This document shows, piece after piece, positions 34,563 to 43,697 of a stretch of DNA of 64,000 nt. Each line of letters starts with the position of its first letter. The first letter of the stretch is position 1. Origin of the DNA: Candidatus Koribacter versatilis Ellin345 (GTDB lineage Bacteria > Acidobacteriota > Terriglobia > Terriglobales > Acidobacteriaceae); the NCBI RefSeq assembly GCF_000014005.1, contig NC_008009.1, positions 4,712,001-4,776,000 of the forward strand. Reading direction: 5' to 3'. A program made the translations under genes and the position numbers. The notes under the pieces were generated by a model, which saw only the letters and a list, made by a program, of their open reading frames with translations, was not told where the DNA came from and did not search any database.

Positions 34563-35241
34563 GGATGGTGACTCCTTCCTCGCCGATAGTGATGTAGCTG
34601 GGCCGCGCGTCAATCCAGCATCCGGTGTTGAAGTACTCCACGCCGTCGCGCTCGATCTGGGCGGTAGCGTGGGTGTGTCCGCAGAAGATGCGGTCAATGT
34701 GGCCGGATTTCGCGTACGCCAAGGCGCCGGCAGCGACCTTCGATTCCAGCCGCAGCCATCGTGTGTTGATGCGATCAAGATAGCGAGAGAACGTCTTCTT
34801 CCGATGATCGAGCTTCTGGATTTGCGCGAAAAGAAGCTCTCCAACCCGGCTTATGAATGCATTATTGGCGACGAAGCGGTCGAACTGGTGTCCGTGAATT
34901 GCGAGATGGCGTTTGCCCTGAAATTCCCAAACGTAGCGCTGATAAACCGGGATGCCGACCAGGTGCGACATGACTTTGGAGAGACCCTGGTCGTGATTTC
35001 CCTCTACCCAAACCACTTCGATCCGCCGCTTCCGGTTCGAGAGCTTGCGGATTTGGGAGAGGAATTTCCAGTGGTCGCCATTGAGGCGCGCAAAGTTCAG
35101 GTCGGAAAAGATGTCGCCGAGAAGAATGAGCCTGCGATACGAACAGGAATCAAGAACTGCGAGGGCTTCTCGGGCGCGGCTGATGTCCGAACCGAGATGC
35201 ACATCCGACAGGAGCAACGTGTCGCACGCTGGTGCCTGCAT
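34432..35241 (-). CDS. Metallophosphoesterase, UDP-2,3-diacylglucosamine diphosphatase (LpxH)-like
   Basis: Calcineurin-like phosphoesterase of 269 residues. The dimetal motifs are all present: LSDVHLG near 12-17, LLGDIFSD near 40-47, EGNHDQG near 79-85, HGHQFD near 115-120, and CGHTHATAQI near 187-196. The helical insert with RYLDRINTRW matches LpxH/YbbF-type proteins. It would hydrolyse UDP-2,3-diacylglucosamine or a related pyrophosphate. Its last 131 bp are shared with the glycosyltransferase start. Confidence 0.85.
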   Translation of the reverse strand: MQAPACDTLLLSDVHLGSDISRAREALAVLDSCSYRRLILLGDIFSDLNFARLNGDHWKFLSQIRKLSNRKRRIEVVWVEGNHDQGLSKVMSHLVGIPVYQRYVWEFQGKRHLAIHGHQFDRFVANNAFISRVGELLFAQIQKLDHRKKTFSRYLDRINTRWLRLESKVAAGALAYAKSGHIDRIFCGHTHATAQIERDGVEYFNTGCWIDARPSYITIGEEGVTIREYDGGAYHCYPSEEREPEPAGSLDLFEQAGLSAVGAYQSIRC

Positions 35242-35358
35242 ACTTAGATAGTTGCCGAATTGTATTAACGAGGATTCACAGGCTAGTGAAAAGCATGTTG
35301 CATTCCGACTTAGAACTCAGAAAGTCAACAGCGGCAGCCTGTCACACGGTTGTAACAC

Positions 35359-36165
35359 TCAGCGAGTTGGAGAGATGACAATGAGCAGCATACCGTCGCC
35401 CTTTTGCAATTTTATCTTTCCCTTGGCGGTGGCAAGCGTGAATTGACCCGAGCCGTTGAGGAGCCCGCGATCCACCATCTTGCGATGAATATAACCGTAC
35501 ATGCCGCAAGCGTCGGACGAGAATGCCCACAGCGCCTGCTCGGTGTCGTTGCGATCATAAGGTGTATCGCAGCCCCGATCCGGGTTCGGAAGAACCTTCA
35601 CGAGCACGCCCTCTCCCACTGGCTTGCCGACGGGATCGTTGCCGTGAGTCACGGGGCCACCGCCGCGGTATGAGACATCGCCGCCGATAAGGATGAGGGT
35701 TGCAGTGCTATATGGGGTGGAGCGGTCGAGCCCGGACGGTGGAATGAACACCTGTGAAACCGCCATGTAGGAAGCGTGAGCGCGAAATCCGCTCAGTATC
35801 GGCTGCTTTGTACCGTGGTCGTCGAGGCTATCGAAGCGCAAGGTGATCTGTTTACCATCTGGCGATGCCTGCACCACCGTCCCAGAGACGGTTGCTCCTT
35901 CACGGATTTTGGCGCCGGCGGGGAGAGGAACGTCCTGCATCAGGCGACCACTGATCGCAGCGCCAGGGTGGGTATGGTCTGCCTTCGTCGTTTGGTTCAG
36001 GCTGATCGGCAGCACGTTTCCGGGCGGGATTGTCGTCTGTCCAATTGCCGGGGTCCACGTAGCTAAGATCAGCACGCACGACGCACAAATTGCAGGACGC
36101 TGAAGAAACTTCGAGAACTTCAGCAGCAGAATCCGCGAATTGGCGATAAATCCGTTCCCACTCAT
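35359..36165 (-). CDS. Secreted hypothetical protein
   Basis: About 268 residues with a signal peptide ending near WTPAIGQ. It has beta-rich segments with ISGRLMQDVPLPAGAKIREGATVSG and VVQASPDGKQITLRFDSL, which resemble small beta-barrel/OB-like modules repeated in some acidobacterial exported proteins. The Gly/Pro-rich middle (YRGGGPVTHGNDPVGKPVG) precedes a Cys-containing region DACGMYGYIHRKMVD. The ATG at 36165 is chosen since it starts a good signal peptide; longer frames are possible. Function unknown. Confidence 0.65.
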   Translation of the reverse strand: MSGNGFIANSRILLLKFSKFLQRPAICASCVLILATWTPAIGQTTIPPGNVLPISLNQTTKADHTHPGAAISGRLMQDVPLPAGAKIREGATVSGTVVQASPDGKQITLRFDSLDDHGTKQPILSGFRAHASYMAVSQVFIPPSGLDRSTPYSTATLILIGGDVSYRGGGPVTHGNDPVGKPVGEGVLVKVLPNPDRGCDTPYDRNDTEQALWAFSSDACGMYGYIHRKMVDRGLLNGSGQFTLATAKGKIKLQKGDGMLLIVISPTR

Positions 36166-36290
36166 AGTGGAATGATATGAGATCACTGCATGCTTGCGGA
36201 TGAAAGATCGCGAACGTTGATACGGGCGGACTGCCATCCGGTTTGCCGAGAACGGCAGCAGGCATTAAACTAATAAGGAACCTACCTCGT

Positions 36291-36368
36291 AGGCCCGTAG
36301 CTCAGTCTGGTTAGAGCGCTTCCTTGACACGGAAGAGGTCGATGGTTCGAGTCCATTCGGGCCTACCA
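36291..36368 (+). tRNA. tRNA-Val (anticodon GAC)
   Basis: Complete cloverleaf: acceptor aggcccg / cgggcct, D arm gctc...gagc, anticodon stem cttcc / ggaag with loop ttgacac (GAC at 36326-36328), T arm gatgg-ttcgagt-ccatt with one G-T pair. CCA is encoded at 36366-36368. Confidence 0.95.
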
Positions 36369-36497
36369 TTTCACTCTTGAATCGCCCCTCAGCAAATTCC
36401 TTTCTTGTGCCTCGCTCACTCGCATAAGTGACAGACATCACACGGGTTTGTGCCATCCCGCTCCTAAACTTTTACTAGGCCAAATTTTTATATCAGT

Positions 36498-36552
36498 CAT
36501 GGGCATATGGAGCCCCGAAGTGCGCGGCTAAGCCGCCTCCGCTTTGCCCGTG
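36498..36552. other. Three-helix hairpin upstream of the MBG-repeat gene
   Basis: Nested arms catgggca / tgcccgtg (one T-G), ggag / ctcc and gcggc / gccgc form a rod with internal loops about 44 bp before the ATG at 36596. No known riboswitch core is visible. The rest of the gap 36369-36595 shows nothing definite. It may be a leader structure or a hairpin on either strand. Confidence 0.35.
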
Positions 36553-36595
36553 GGCCGGCGACTTGAAATGGTCGTCCTCCCCCGTTTGGAGCCAT

Positions 36596-39500
36596 ATGTT
36601 CGCGCAATCGTTCTCTGTCCGTTTTTCCTCGTCTCGCCTAGCTCTCCGTTTGTCAGGTCTCCTCTGCAGCTGTTTTCTTTCTGCCTCTGTTTGGGCGGCC
36701 AAAACGCCGACCACGACCACGCTCGGTATTGCGCCGGGCACATCGGTGTCCGAGCGCACGATCTTGACGTTCAGCGCGACGGTCACAGCAGGCGGAAGCC
36801 CTGTCTCTTCGGGGCAAGTTAAATTCTGCGACATGGAGAACGCAACCTTCTGCGAGGAGGGCTCTCTTCTCGCGAAGGTTTGGGTAACAAGAACGGGCAC
36901 CGCGACACTGCGAATACCCCTCGCCTACGGGAGCCATAAGATCCAAGCGGTGTTCCAGGGAACGAGCACCTACGGTGTGAGTGCATCCAGCGCCCAACGG
37001 GTTGATGTCGCTTCCGGCGCCGTATCCACCGCGACGCGAATCATTTCGTCGCAATCGTACGGATATGGCGGTTTGTATCAAGCGCAAGTGGCGGTGACCG
37101 GAGCGCCGATTCCGCCAATGTCCGGCTCGCTGTCCATGCTCGACACAACCAACGCCAACTACAACCTGGTGTCGATTTCATTCACGGACTCAACGATTGG
37201 ATTCACGCCACTGGCGTCGGTGGGAGGCACGGCGATCGGACAACCGCAATTCACCGCGGTTGGCGACTTCAATGGCGATGGCAAGCTGGATTTCGTGGTT
37301 GTAAGTAATCTCGCGAACAAAGCGCAAGTTTTCCTTGGCGACGGTCTCGGTTCTTTCACTCAAGGCGCCACACTGGCAGCGGACTCTCCGAACGCAGTCA
37401 TAGCCGCTGATCTGAACGGTGACGGGAAGCTCGACATCGCAATCCTCAACCTCGAGACGATTGCGATTTATCTTGGGAACGGTGATGGCACATTCAGGTT
37501 GAAGTCGTCGCCCTCAACGGGTGATTGGGGCTATGGATTCACGATTGGTGATTTCAACGACGACGGCATTCCGGATTTCGCGGTTACCGAGAACTATCTC
37601 AATGTCGTGCAACTCCTGCTCGGCAACGGCGACGGCACGTTCCGTCTCGGCGCGAGTTTCCCAAGTGGCAACAATCCGGAGGACATCGTCACTGCCGACT
37701 TCAACCACGATGGCGCGATGGACCTGGCGTTCGTCAACCAAATGGATTACACGGCGTCGGTCTTGCTTGGCGATGGCACCGGCAATTTCACGCTCGGCTC
37801 GACGATCAGTTTGTCCGACAGTCCATATACCCTCGTCGTCGGCGATTTCAACAATGATGGAATCCCCGACCTTGGCATAAGCGCACTCGTACAGGGCGCT
37901 TCGATCTTCCTGGGTGCCGGCGACGGAAGCTTCACGCAAGTCTCGACGGTTTCGTGTGGATCTTCTGCGAACGGATACGGAATGGCAGTGGCGGACTTCA
38001 ACGCCGACGGGAAAACGGACCTCGTGGTTGGAGGAACGCTGTTTCTCGGAGACGGCACCGGCAACTTCAGCGTGTTTCACTACGTTGGCGGCAACGGGTC
38101 AGCGGTTTCAATTGGAGACTTCAACGGTGACGGCGGTCCAGATCTGATCACGCCGGTGTACTCGTCGAATTCGCCATACAGCGGAAACGTGTATCTCTCC
38201 CTCGAGCAAGGGAGCGTTTCTCTGCTCGTCGCACCGATTCGGGTGCTTGGCGCTGGAACTCATAACGTGATGGCCAGCTACAGCGGCGATGCGCTGAACG
38301 CAGCGAGCCACTCCTCCATCGTGGCGATGACAGGCGCTCAAATCAATACGACGCTGTTGTTGAATGCCTTCCCTGAAAAATCGGCGAATCTCGGCGATAC
38401 GGTACAGTTTTTGGCGACACTGTCTCCACAAACGGTCGGCGCTTATTTACCGACCGGCATTGTGACCTTTAGCGACGGGGCGACGGTTCTCGGTACATCT
38501 CCCTTGGTTCAGGGTCTGGCGACACTTAGCACTACTACCTTGACGACGGGATCGCATTCCATCAAGGCCGCGTTCGCCGGAAACTCGAACTTTAAAGCTT
38601 CCACTTCGCCGATAATGGTGGTGACCGTAGCCGGCACGATTACGCCCGTCATAACCTGGGCAACGCCCGTTCCGATTACGTACGGAACTCCTCTTAGTGC
38701 GACCCAATTGAACGCCTCGACTACGGTGCCGGGGACGTTTGTCTATACGCCAGCCGCGGGAACGGTTCTGGCGTCGGGAGCGCAAACGCTTTCGGTGACG
38801 TTCAACCCGACCGATACCACCACCTATAACCCGGCAAGCGCGACGGTGCAGTTGACGGTGAACAAGGCGACGATCACGGTAACCGCGAACAATGCCACTC
38901 GGCCCTATGGCGGCGCGAATCCGTCGTTTACTGCTAGCTATGCGGGATTCGTGAACGGAGACACTGTTTCCGTGTTGATCGGAGCACCCAGTCTGGCCAG
39001 CAGCGCGACAGCGACAAGTCCGGTGGGAAGCTACGTCATTACGGCGTCGCTGGGCACGCTTGCAGCTACGAACTATTCATTCACCTTCGTCAATGGCAGC
39101 CTTTCAGTCACGCAGCGGGCACTAACAATCACCGCAAACAATCAGAGCAAAACCTACGGCCAGACGCTGACGCTGGGAACCACGGCATTCACCTCCTCGG
39201 AACTTCAGAACGGAGAAACGATTGGAGGCGTAACCCTTACGAGCGCAGGCGCCGCGACTGGCGCTTCGGTGGCGGGCTCTCCCTATTCGATTACCCCGAG
39301 CGCTGCGACCGGCGGCACGTTCACCACGAGCAACTACAGCATTACTTACGTAAACGCTTCATTGACGGTCAACAAAGCGACTCCCACGGTGAGCATCTGG
39401 CCGGCGGCGGGAGCTATCACTTACGGCCAGAGCCTGGCTTCCTCCGTGTTGTCCGGTGGAACCGCCTCAGTGGGCGGGACGTTCGGCTTCACAACACCCG

Positions 39501-40423
39501 GCTACATTCCGCCAGTCGCCGGAACCAACGCGCAAAGCGTGACATTCACGCCGGCGGATGCTGTGGATTACAACCTCGTGAGCGCGACAGTAAACGTGCT
39601 GGTGAATAAAGCGCCGCTCACGGTGAGCGCCACCGCAACCAAATACTACGGCGATGCGAATCCGACCCTCACGCCGACATATACCGCATTTGTGAACGGG
39701 GACACATCCGCAGCACTCTCTGGTTCGCCAAACCTCGCGACGACCGTCACGCAGACCACAACGCCGGGCACCTACACGATTACTGTAACCGTCGGCACCT
39801 TGAGTTCTACCAATTATTCGTTCACCTACGTGAATGGAAGCTTCACAGTTGCGAAAGCCCCACTCGCGATTACCGCGAACGACCGTACGAAAACCGCCGG
39901 TACAACCTTGACGATGGGTACGACGTTGTTCACCGCGACGGGATTGAAACTCGGTCAAACGGTTGGTGCAGTCACGCTCACGAGTACCGGATCTGGGGCT
40001 TCCGCTACGGTTGCTGGTTCACCATACGCAATCGTGCCCAGTAATGCACGCACCGGAACTTTCAACATCAACAATTATGCTGTGAACTATGTGAACGGAT
40101 CACTTGCGGTCACGCAGGCGACAAGCACTACCACGCTCACGTCCGACACACCGGATCCGTCACGGGCTGGATCTCCGTTTACAGTGGGATTCAGCGTCAC
40201 ACCAGCGACGCTCGTTCCGACGGGAACGGTAACGATCGTGATGGACGATCCCGCCGCAACAACTTGCACCGGGACGCTGAACGCAACTGGTACTGGTACA
40301 TGCGTGATGACACCGCCAGTGGGCACTCCAAACCTCGTCTATACGATGACCGGCACTTACTCTGGAGACAGCAATTACCTGCCGTCCGCACCATCGGCGG
40401 GCAGAACTCATCACGTCAACTAG
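36596..40423 (+). CDS. Large exported FG-GAP/VCBS and MBG-repeat protein
   Basis: About 1275 residues. Signal peptide from MFAQSFSVRF to SVWA. First an Ig-like domain (TTTTLGIAPGTSVSERTIL), then FG-GAP/VCBS repeats with Ca-binding-like DFNGDGKLD, DLNGDGKLD, DFNDDGIPD, DFNHDGAMD, DFNNDGIPD and DFNADGKTD. Next another Ig-like domain (GIVTFSDGATVLG) and then MBG/YDG-type repeats with YGxxxxxTAS and GTLAATNYSFTFVNGSLSV (four or more copies). A final Ig-like domain closes it (TGTVTIVMDD). Likely secreted or surface-bound; ligand unknown. Start chosen at 36596 (GGAG close upstream). Confidence 0.85.
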   Translation: MFAQSFSVRFSSSRLALRLSGLLCSCFLSASVWAAKTPTTTTLGIAPGTSVSERTILTFSATVTAGGSPVSSGQVKFCDMENATFCEEGSLLAKVWVTRTGTATLRIPLAYGSHKIQAVFQGTSTYGVSASSAQRVDVASGAVSTATRIISSQSYGYGGLYQAQVAVTGAPIPPMSGSLSMLDTTNANYNLVSISFTDSTIGFTPLASVGGTAIGQPQFTAVGDFNGDGKLDFVVVSNLANKAQVFLGDGLGSFTQGATLAADSPNAVIAADLNGDGKLDIAILNLETIAIYLGNGDGTFRLKSSPSTGDWGYGFTIGDFNDDGIPDFAVTENYLNVVQLLLGNGDGTFRLGASFPSGNNPEDIVTADFNHDGAMDLAFVNQMDYTASVLLGDGTGNFTLGSTISLSDSPYTLVVGDFNNDGIPDLGISALVQGASIFLGAGDGSFTQVSTVSCGSSANGYGMAVADFNADGKTDLVVGGTLFLGDGTGNFSVFHYVGGNGSAVSIGDFNGDGGPDLITPVYSSNSPYSGNVYLSLEQGSVSLLVAPIRVLGAGTHNVMASYSGDALNAASHSSIVAMTGAQINTTLLLNAFPEKSANLGDTVQFLATLSPQTVGAYLPTGIVTFSDGATVLGTSPLVQGLATLSTTTLTTGSHSIKAAFAGNSNFKASTSPIMVVTVAGTITPVITWATPVPITYGTPLSATQLNASTTVPGTFVYTPAAGTVLASGAQTLSVTFNPTDTTTYNPASATVQLTVNKATITVTANNATRPYGGANPSFTASYAGFVNGDTVSVLIGAPSLASSATATSPVGSYVITASLGTLAATNYSFTFVNGSLSVTQRALTITANNQSKTYGQTLTLGTTAFTSSELQNGETIGGVTLTSAGAATGASVAGSPYSITPSAATGGTFTTSNYSITYVNASLTVNKATPTVSIWPAAGAITYGQSLASSVLSGGTASVGGTFGFTTPGYIPPVAGTNAQSVTFTPADAVDYNLVSATVNVLVNKAPLTVSATATKYYGDANPTLTPTYTAFVNGDTSAALSGSPNLATTVTQTTTPGTYTITVTVGTLSSTNYSFTYVNGSFTVAKAPLAITANDRTKTAGTTLTMGTTLFTATGLKLGQTVGAVTLTSTGSGASATVAGSPYAIVPSNARTGTFNINNYAVNYVNGSLAVTQATSTTTLTSDTPDPSRAGSPFTVGFSVTPATLVPTGTVTIVMDDPAATTCTGTLNATGTGTCVMTPPVGTPNLVYTMTGTYSGDSNYLPSAPSAGRTHHVN

Positions 40424-40525
40424 CGACCAGCCATGACAGCTTCGAACCGGAGCACCATGGCTGGATCCGCTCGCACCGAAGTGCCGACTGCCGTAAACTA
40501 GTCCTTTAAACTCAGGAGATCGGGG

Positions 40526-40894
40526 ATGCACTTGTCTTTCCGAAGCTGGGCGATGAGGTTGCTTGTTTTAGTCCTGCTGGTTTGGACTGCTGAATTCGCT
40601 TGGGCCCACGCGGTTCTCGTGGAATCGAGTCCCGCGGCAAACGCGGCAGTGAAGGGGCCCGATATCGCTTTTAACCTTCGATTTAATGTTCGCATTGATG
40701 GCGACCGCTCGCGCTTGTGGCTTCTCTCTCCCGACGGCAACACGGCCCCGCTACCCATCGAAAAGCAGCCCAGCCCGGACCGACTGCAAGCACATGCGAG
40801 TGGATTGAAGGCTGGCACTTATAAGTTGCAGTGGCATGTGCTGGCTTCCGACGGCCATATGAGCAAGGGCGAGATCCCCTTTACCGTGAATTGA
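40526..40894 (+). CDS. CopC-domain periplasmic copper-binding protein
   Basis: A 122-residue exported beta-sandwich. The signal peptide ends AWA, so the mature protein starts HAVLVESSP with His28 as its N-terminal residue. This His, with Asp109 and His111 in ASDGHMSKGEIPF, forms the Cu(II) site known for CopC. AGGAGA precedes the ATG. The next gene, copD-like, starts 6 bp after the stop, so they form an operon that moves or stores copper. Confidence 0.9.
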   Translation: MHLSFRSWAMRLLVLVLLVWTAEFAWAHAVLVESSPAANAAVKGPDIAFNLRFNVRIDGDRSRLWLLSPDGNTAPLPIEKQPSPDRLQAHASGLKAGTYKLQWHVLASDGHMSKGEIPFTVN

Positions 40895-40900
40895 ACAGCG

Positions 40901-42541
40901 ATGATTCTGAAGTTAGTTGACCTCTTCGCGTTTTTCTCGGTTTTGCTCCGCGCCGGGACACTGGTCTTCCAGTCCGTGCTCATCGGTGGCGTGATGTTTC
41001 TGCTCGCCGTCGCACGCAGCTCTCCCGAAATCAATACTGACAGCGTGGCCAGAGTACGGACAGCGACCTGGCGACTGTTGCGGATCAGCGCTATCGGACT
41101 TGCGATTGTTCAACTGACTTATCTGTACGTGGATTCATCCGTACTGATGGCGACAGCCGAGATTGGCTTCGCGGGCGTGGTTGGGGCGAACTTCTTCATC
41201 TCCGGCGCCATCGTTCTCACAGCGTCAGTGATTGCGGCTTTCGCAGCAAGCGAGCGCAATCGGTTCGCACCGTGGCTGCTACCGCTGCTCGCAATCACGA
41301 TCATGGGCGCCTCGGTAATGACGAACCACGCCGCCTCGCGGATGGAAGGGCGACCGCTGCTGATCGCGCTTTCGTCATTGCACGAATTGGTGACTGGATT
41401 TTGGATCGGCGGGCTGCCCTTCCTCATTCTCGGCTTGGTTCGCGCCCGCGACACCGCAACCCAATGGCAGTTGACCAAGAATTTCTCACGCTTGGCACTG
41501 TTGAGTGTCGCCCTACTGCTGCTCAGCGGCGGGTTCATGAGCATCATCTACATCGGCTCATGGAGAGCAGTTGTCGGCGCTGCCTATGGAGTGATGGTGC
41601 TGGCCAAGGCCACCATGCTGGGCGTTCTTCTTCTGTTGGGAGGAGTGAATTACCTTCTGCTGCGAGATGCAACACCGGAACAGGGACTGCCTCGATTGCG
41701 ACGCCTGATTGAGGCGGAGGTTGGAATCGGCATCACGGTCATCCTGACTGCGGCCTCTCTTACTTCACAGCCCCCTGCGGTAGATCAGCCAAACGAGACC
41801 GTAAGCTTCCATCAAATTTACCAACGCCTCAAACCGACAGTGCCACGCTTTAAATACCAGTACATATCAGGACTCCCAAGTGTCGGCATCAACGCGAGTG
41901 CGAAAGGTGCGGTCATCGAGAACCGGCCCCAGATTTACAACGTGGACGGCGTGCCACGCACGGTCCATGCGATCAATGATGCCATCGAGTCCGAGTCAAA
42001 CCATCACTGGATGGGGCTGGTCGTGCTCGCCATGGGATTGCTGGCTCTGTTCGCTCGCACCGGCAAGGCACAGTGGGCGGAATATTGGCCTTTGCTGCTG
42101 ATAGGGATTTCGATCTTCATTTTTGTGCAGGCCGACACTGAATGTTGGCCGGTGGGATCGAAAGGGGTCGGAGCGTGTTGGGTCGATCCAGAGGTCTTCC
42201 AGCACCGCATCGCAGCTATCGTCTGCGCCGCATTCGCCATTTTCGAGTTGCGCGTGCGGCGGCAACACCGCGAGAACTCGAAGCTTGCACTCGTGTTTCC
42301 GCTTATGTGCGCTTTAGGAGGCGCCGTACTCCTAACCCACTCGCACGCCATCACGAATGTGAAGGAAAACCTTCTCGTCGAATTGAGCCACGTGCCGCTC
42401 GGCATCTGCGCCGCGTTCGCCGGATGGGCCCGCTGGCTTGAACTCAGGCTACCGGCGGAAGATCGCAAAATTCCCTCTTGGATTTGGCCTGCGTGCTTCG
42501 TTCTCATCGGACTCGGACTGCTTAATTACCGCGAGATGTGA
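40901..42541 (+). CDS. CopD-family copper-transport membrane protein
   Basis: Inner-membrane protein of 546 residues with about 12 hydrophobic segments. The first half is CopD-like (FQSVLIGGVMFLLAV, ASVMTNHAASRMEG, ALSSLHELVTGFWIGGLPFLILGL), with conserved His of the HASR-like and HEL motifs. The second half adds extra TM helices with IFVQADTECWPVGSKGVGACW. It accepts copper from CopC and moves it across the membrane, by family knowledge. The extended C-terminal half is unlike the shortest CopD proteins. Confidence 0.85.
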   Translation: MILKLVDLFAFFSVLLRAGTLVFQSVLIGGVMFLLAVARSSPEINTDSVARVRTATWRLLRISAIGLAIVQLTYLYVDSSVLMATAEIGFAGVVGANFFISGAIVLTASVIAAFAASERNRFAPWLLPLLAITIMGASVMTNHAASRMEGRPLLIALSSLHELVTGFWIGGLPFLILGLVRARDTATQWQLTKNFSRLALLSVALLLLSGGFMSIIYIGSWRAVVGAAYGVMVLAKATMLGVLLLLGGVNYLLLRDATPEQGLPRLRRLIEAEVGIGITVILTAASLTSQPPAVDQPNETVSFHQIYQRLKPTVPRFKYQYISGLPSVGINASAKGAVIENRPQIYNVDGVPRTVHAINDAIESESNHHWMGLVVLAMGLLALFARTGKAQWAEYWPLLLIGISIFIFVQADTECWPVGSKGVGACWVDPEVFQHRIAAIVCAAFAIFELRVRRQHRENSKLALVFPLMCALGGAVLLTHSHAITNVKENLLVELSHVPLGICAAFAGWARWLELRLPAEDRKIPSWIWPACFVLIGLGLLNYREM

Positions 42542-42578
42542 GGCGGAGACCCTGTGGTCCGCCTCACTGTATTTCCGC

Positions 42579-43616
42579 CTAGCTCTTCGGAACGATAAAC
42601 GTATTCACGCGCAGTCCGATTGGCAATTCGTCTCCGCCATCGAGTTCGATCATGGTCTCGAGGATCTTCATGTCTACCCGCTCGGTGGGCTCATCGGTGC
42701 GAACGTTCTTGCGTCCGAGCTCCTGGCCAATGCGCACGATGTGCCCCCGGAAGCGTTTATCGCCATACGCATCGGCGGTCACATACGCTTTCTGCCCGAC
42801 CGTAAGCTTGCTGACATCGGCCTCGTCCACATCAACGCGGACGCGCAGCCGTTCTGTTGCTCCAATCGTCACGATGGGATCCGGGACCGTCGAACCGTTA
42901 GAAACGCTTTCACCGAGACGATGATGTTTACGCAGCACCGTGCCTTCGATGGGAGAGCGAACGAACGTCTTCGCCAACATCGCTTGCGCCTGCTCCAGCC
43001 GTGCTCGCGCCGCAAGCAAGTTGGCCGTCGCGATGTCGCGATCTTCTTCGCGAGCGGTTTCGTCTACCAGCTTGTGGTGCTCGGAGACTTCCTGGAATTT
43101 CGCTTTGGCGACGTCGTATTCCTTCGCATACTGCTCGGCTTCTTCGCGCGAGATGACTCCCGCTTCATAGAGCTTCTGGCGACGCAGCATTTCGCTTTCG
43201 GAGTTGTTCATCACCGCGCGCGCCTGCTCGACGGTGGAGAGCGCCTCACGCCGCTCTTCGCGCCGAGCGCCGTTCACCACTTTGCGAAGCTGCGCTTCCG
43301 TCTCGTGCACCTCGGCCTGCGCGGACGCAACCTGCGCGTGATAGTCCGCGTTCTCCAATTCAGCAAGGAGTTGGCCTTGCTTCACGCGATCGCCTTCTTC
43401 CACGTAGACCGATTTGAGCTTTCCGCTCAACTCGGCTCCGAGCTTAATGTCTTCTGACTCGGGCTCGACGCGGCCGGCGCCGGCAACGATCCAATCCGCG
43501 GTGTTCTTCTGAACCACGCTCTCGCGGGCTTGGCGCGCCGAGTGGCCCCAAATGACGGTAGCGGTGGACGCGGTAACGAGGATTGCAGCGCCGATCGTAA
43601 ATATTCTCTTTTTCAT
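42579..43616 (-). CDS. HlyD/DevB-type membrane-fusion adaptor
   Basis: Periplasmic adaptor of 345 residues linking an inner-membrane ABC transporter to an outer-membrane channel. One N-terminal TM (5-22), biotinyl-lipoyl motif LKSVYVEEGDRVKQGQLLAELENADY, a long alpha hairpin (VASAQAEVHETEAQLR..., LLAARARLEQAQAMLAKTFVRSPIEGTV), and a beta-barrel end with RVRVDVDEADVSKLTVGQKAYVTADAYG. Start set at the ATG 43616 after AGGAGGT. Last gene of a TetR-permease-ATPase-adaptor operon. Confidence 0.9.
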   Translation of the reverse strand: MKKRIFTIGAAILVTASTATVIWGHSARQARESVVQKNTADWIVAGAGRVEPESEDIKLGAELSGKLKSVYVEEGDRVKQGQLLAELENADYHAQVASAQAEVHETEAQLRKVVNGARREERREALSTVEQARAVMNNSESEMLRRQKLYEAGVISREEAEQYAKEYDVAKAKFQEVSEHHKLVDETAREEDRDIATANLLAARARLEQAQAMLAKTFVRSPIEGTVLRKHHRLGESVSNGSTVPDPIVTIGATERLRVRVDVDEADVSKLTVGQKAYVTADAYGDKRFRGHIVRIGQELGRKNVRTDEPTERVDMKILETMIELDGGDELPIGLRVNTFIVPKS

Positions 43617-43697
43617 GGCGACCTCCTGCTGTCGCAGTTCGGAAAATGAAGGGCCCATAACGCGGCCTGCCCACGCACCAACAGTTAGTAGCAGCGT

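Noticed and set aside
36265-36456. Minus-strand frame containing GLEPSTSSVSRKRSNQTELRAY
   Set aside because: It is the antisense of tRNA-Val; this peptide is a well-known false gene made by tRNA complements.
36498-36552. c-di-GMP-I riboswitch
   Set aside because: The conserved core (such as the GACGCAAAGC segment) is missing on both strands.
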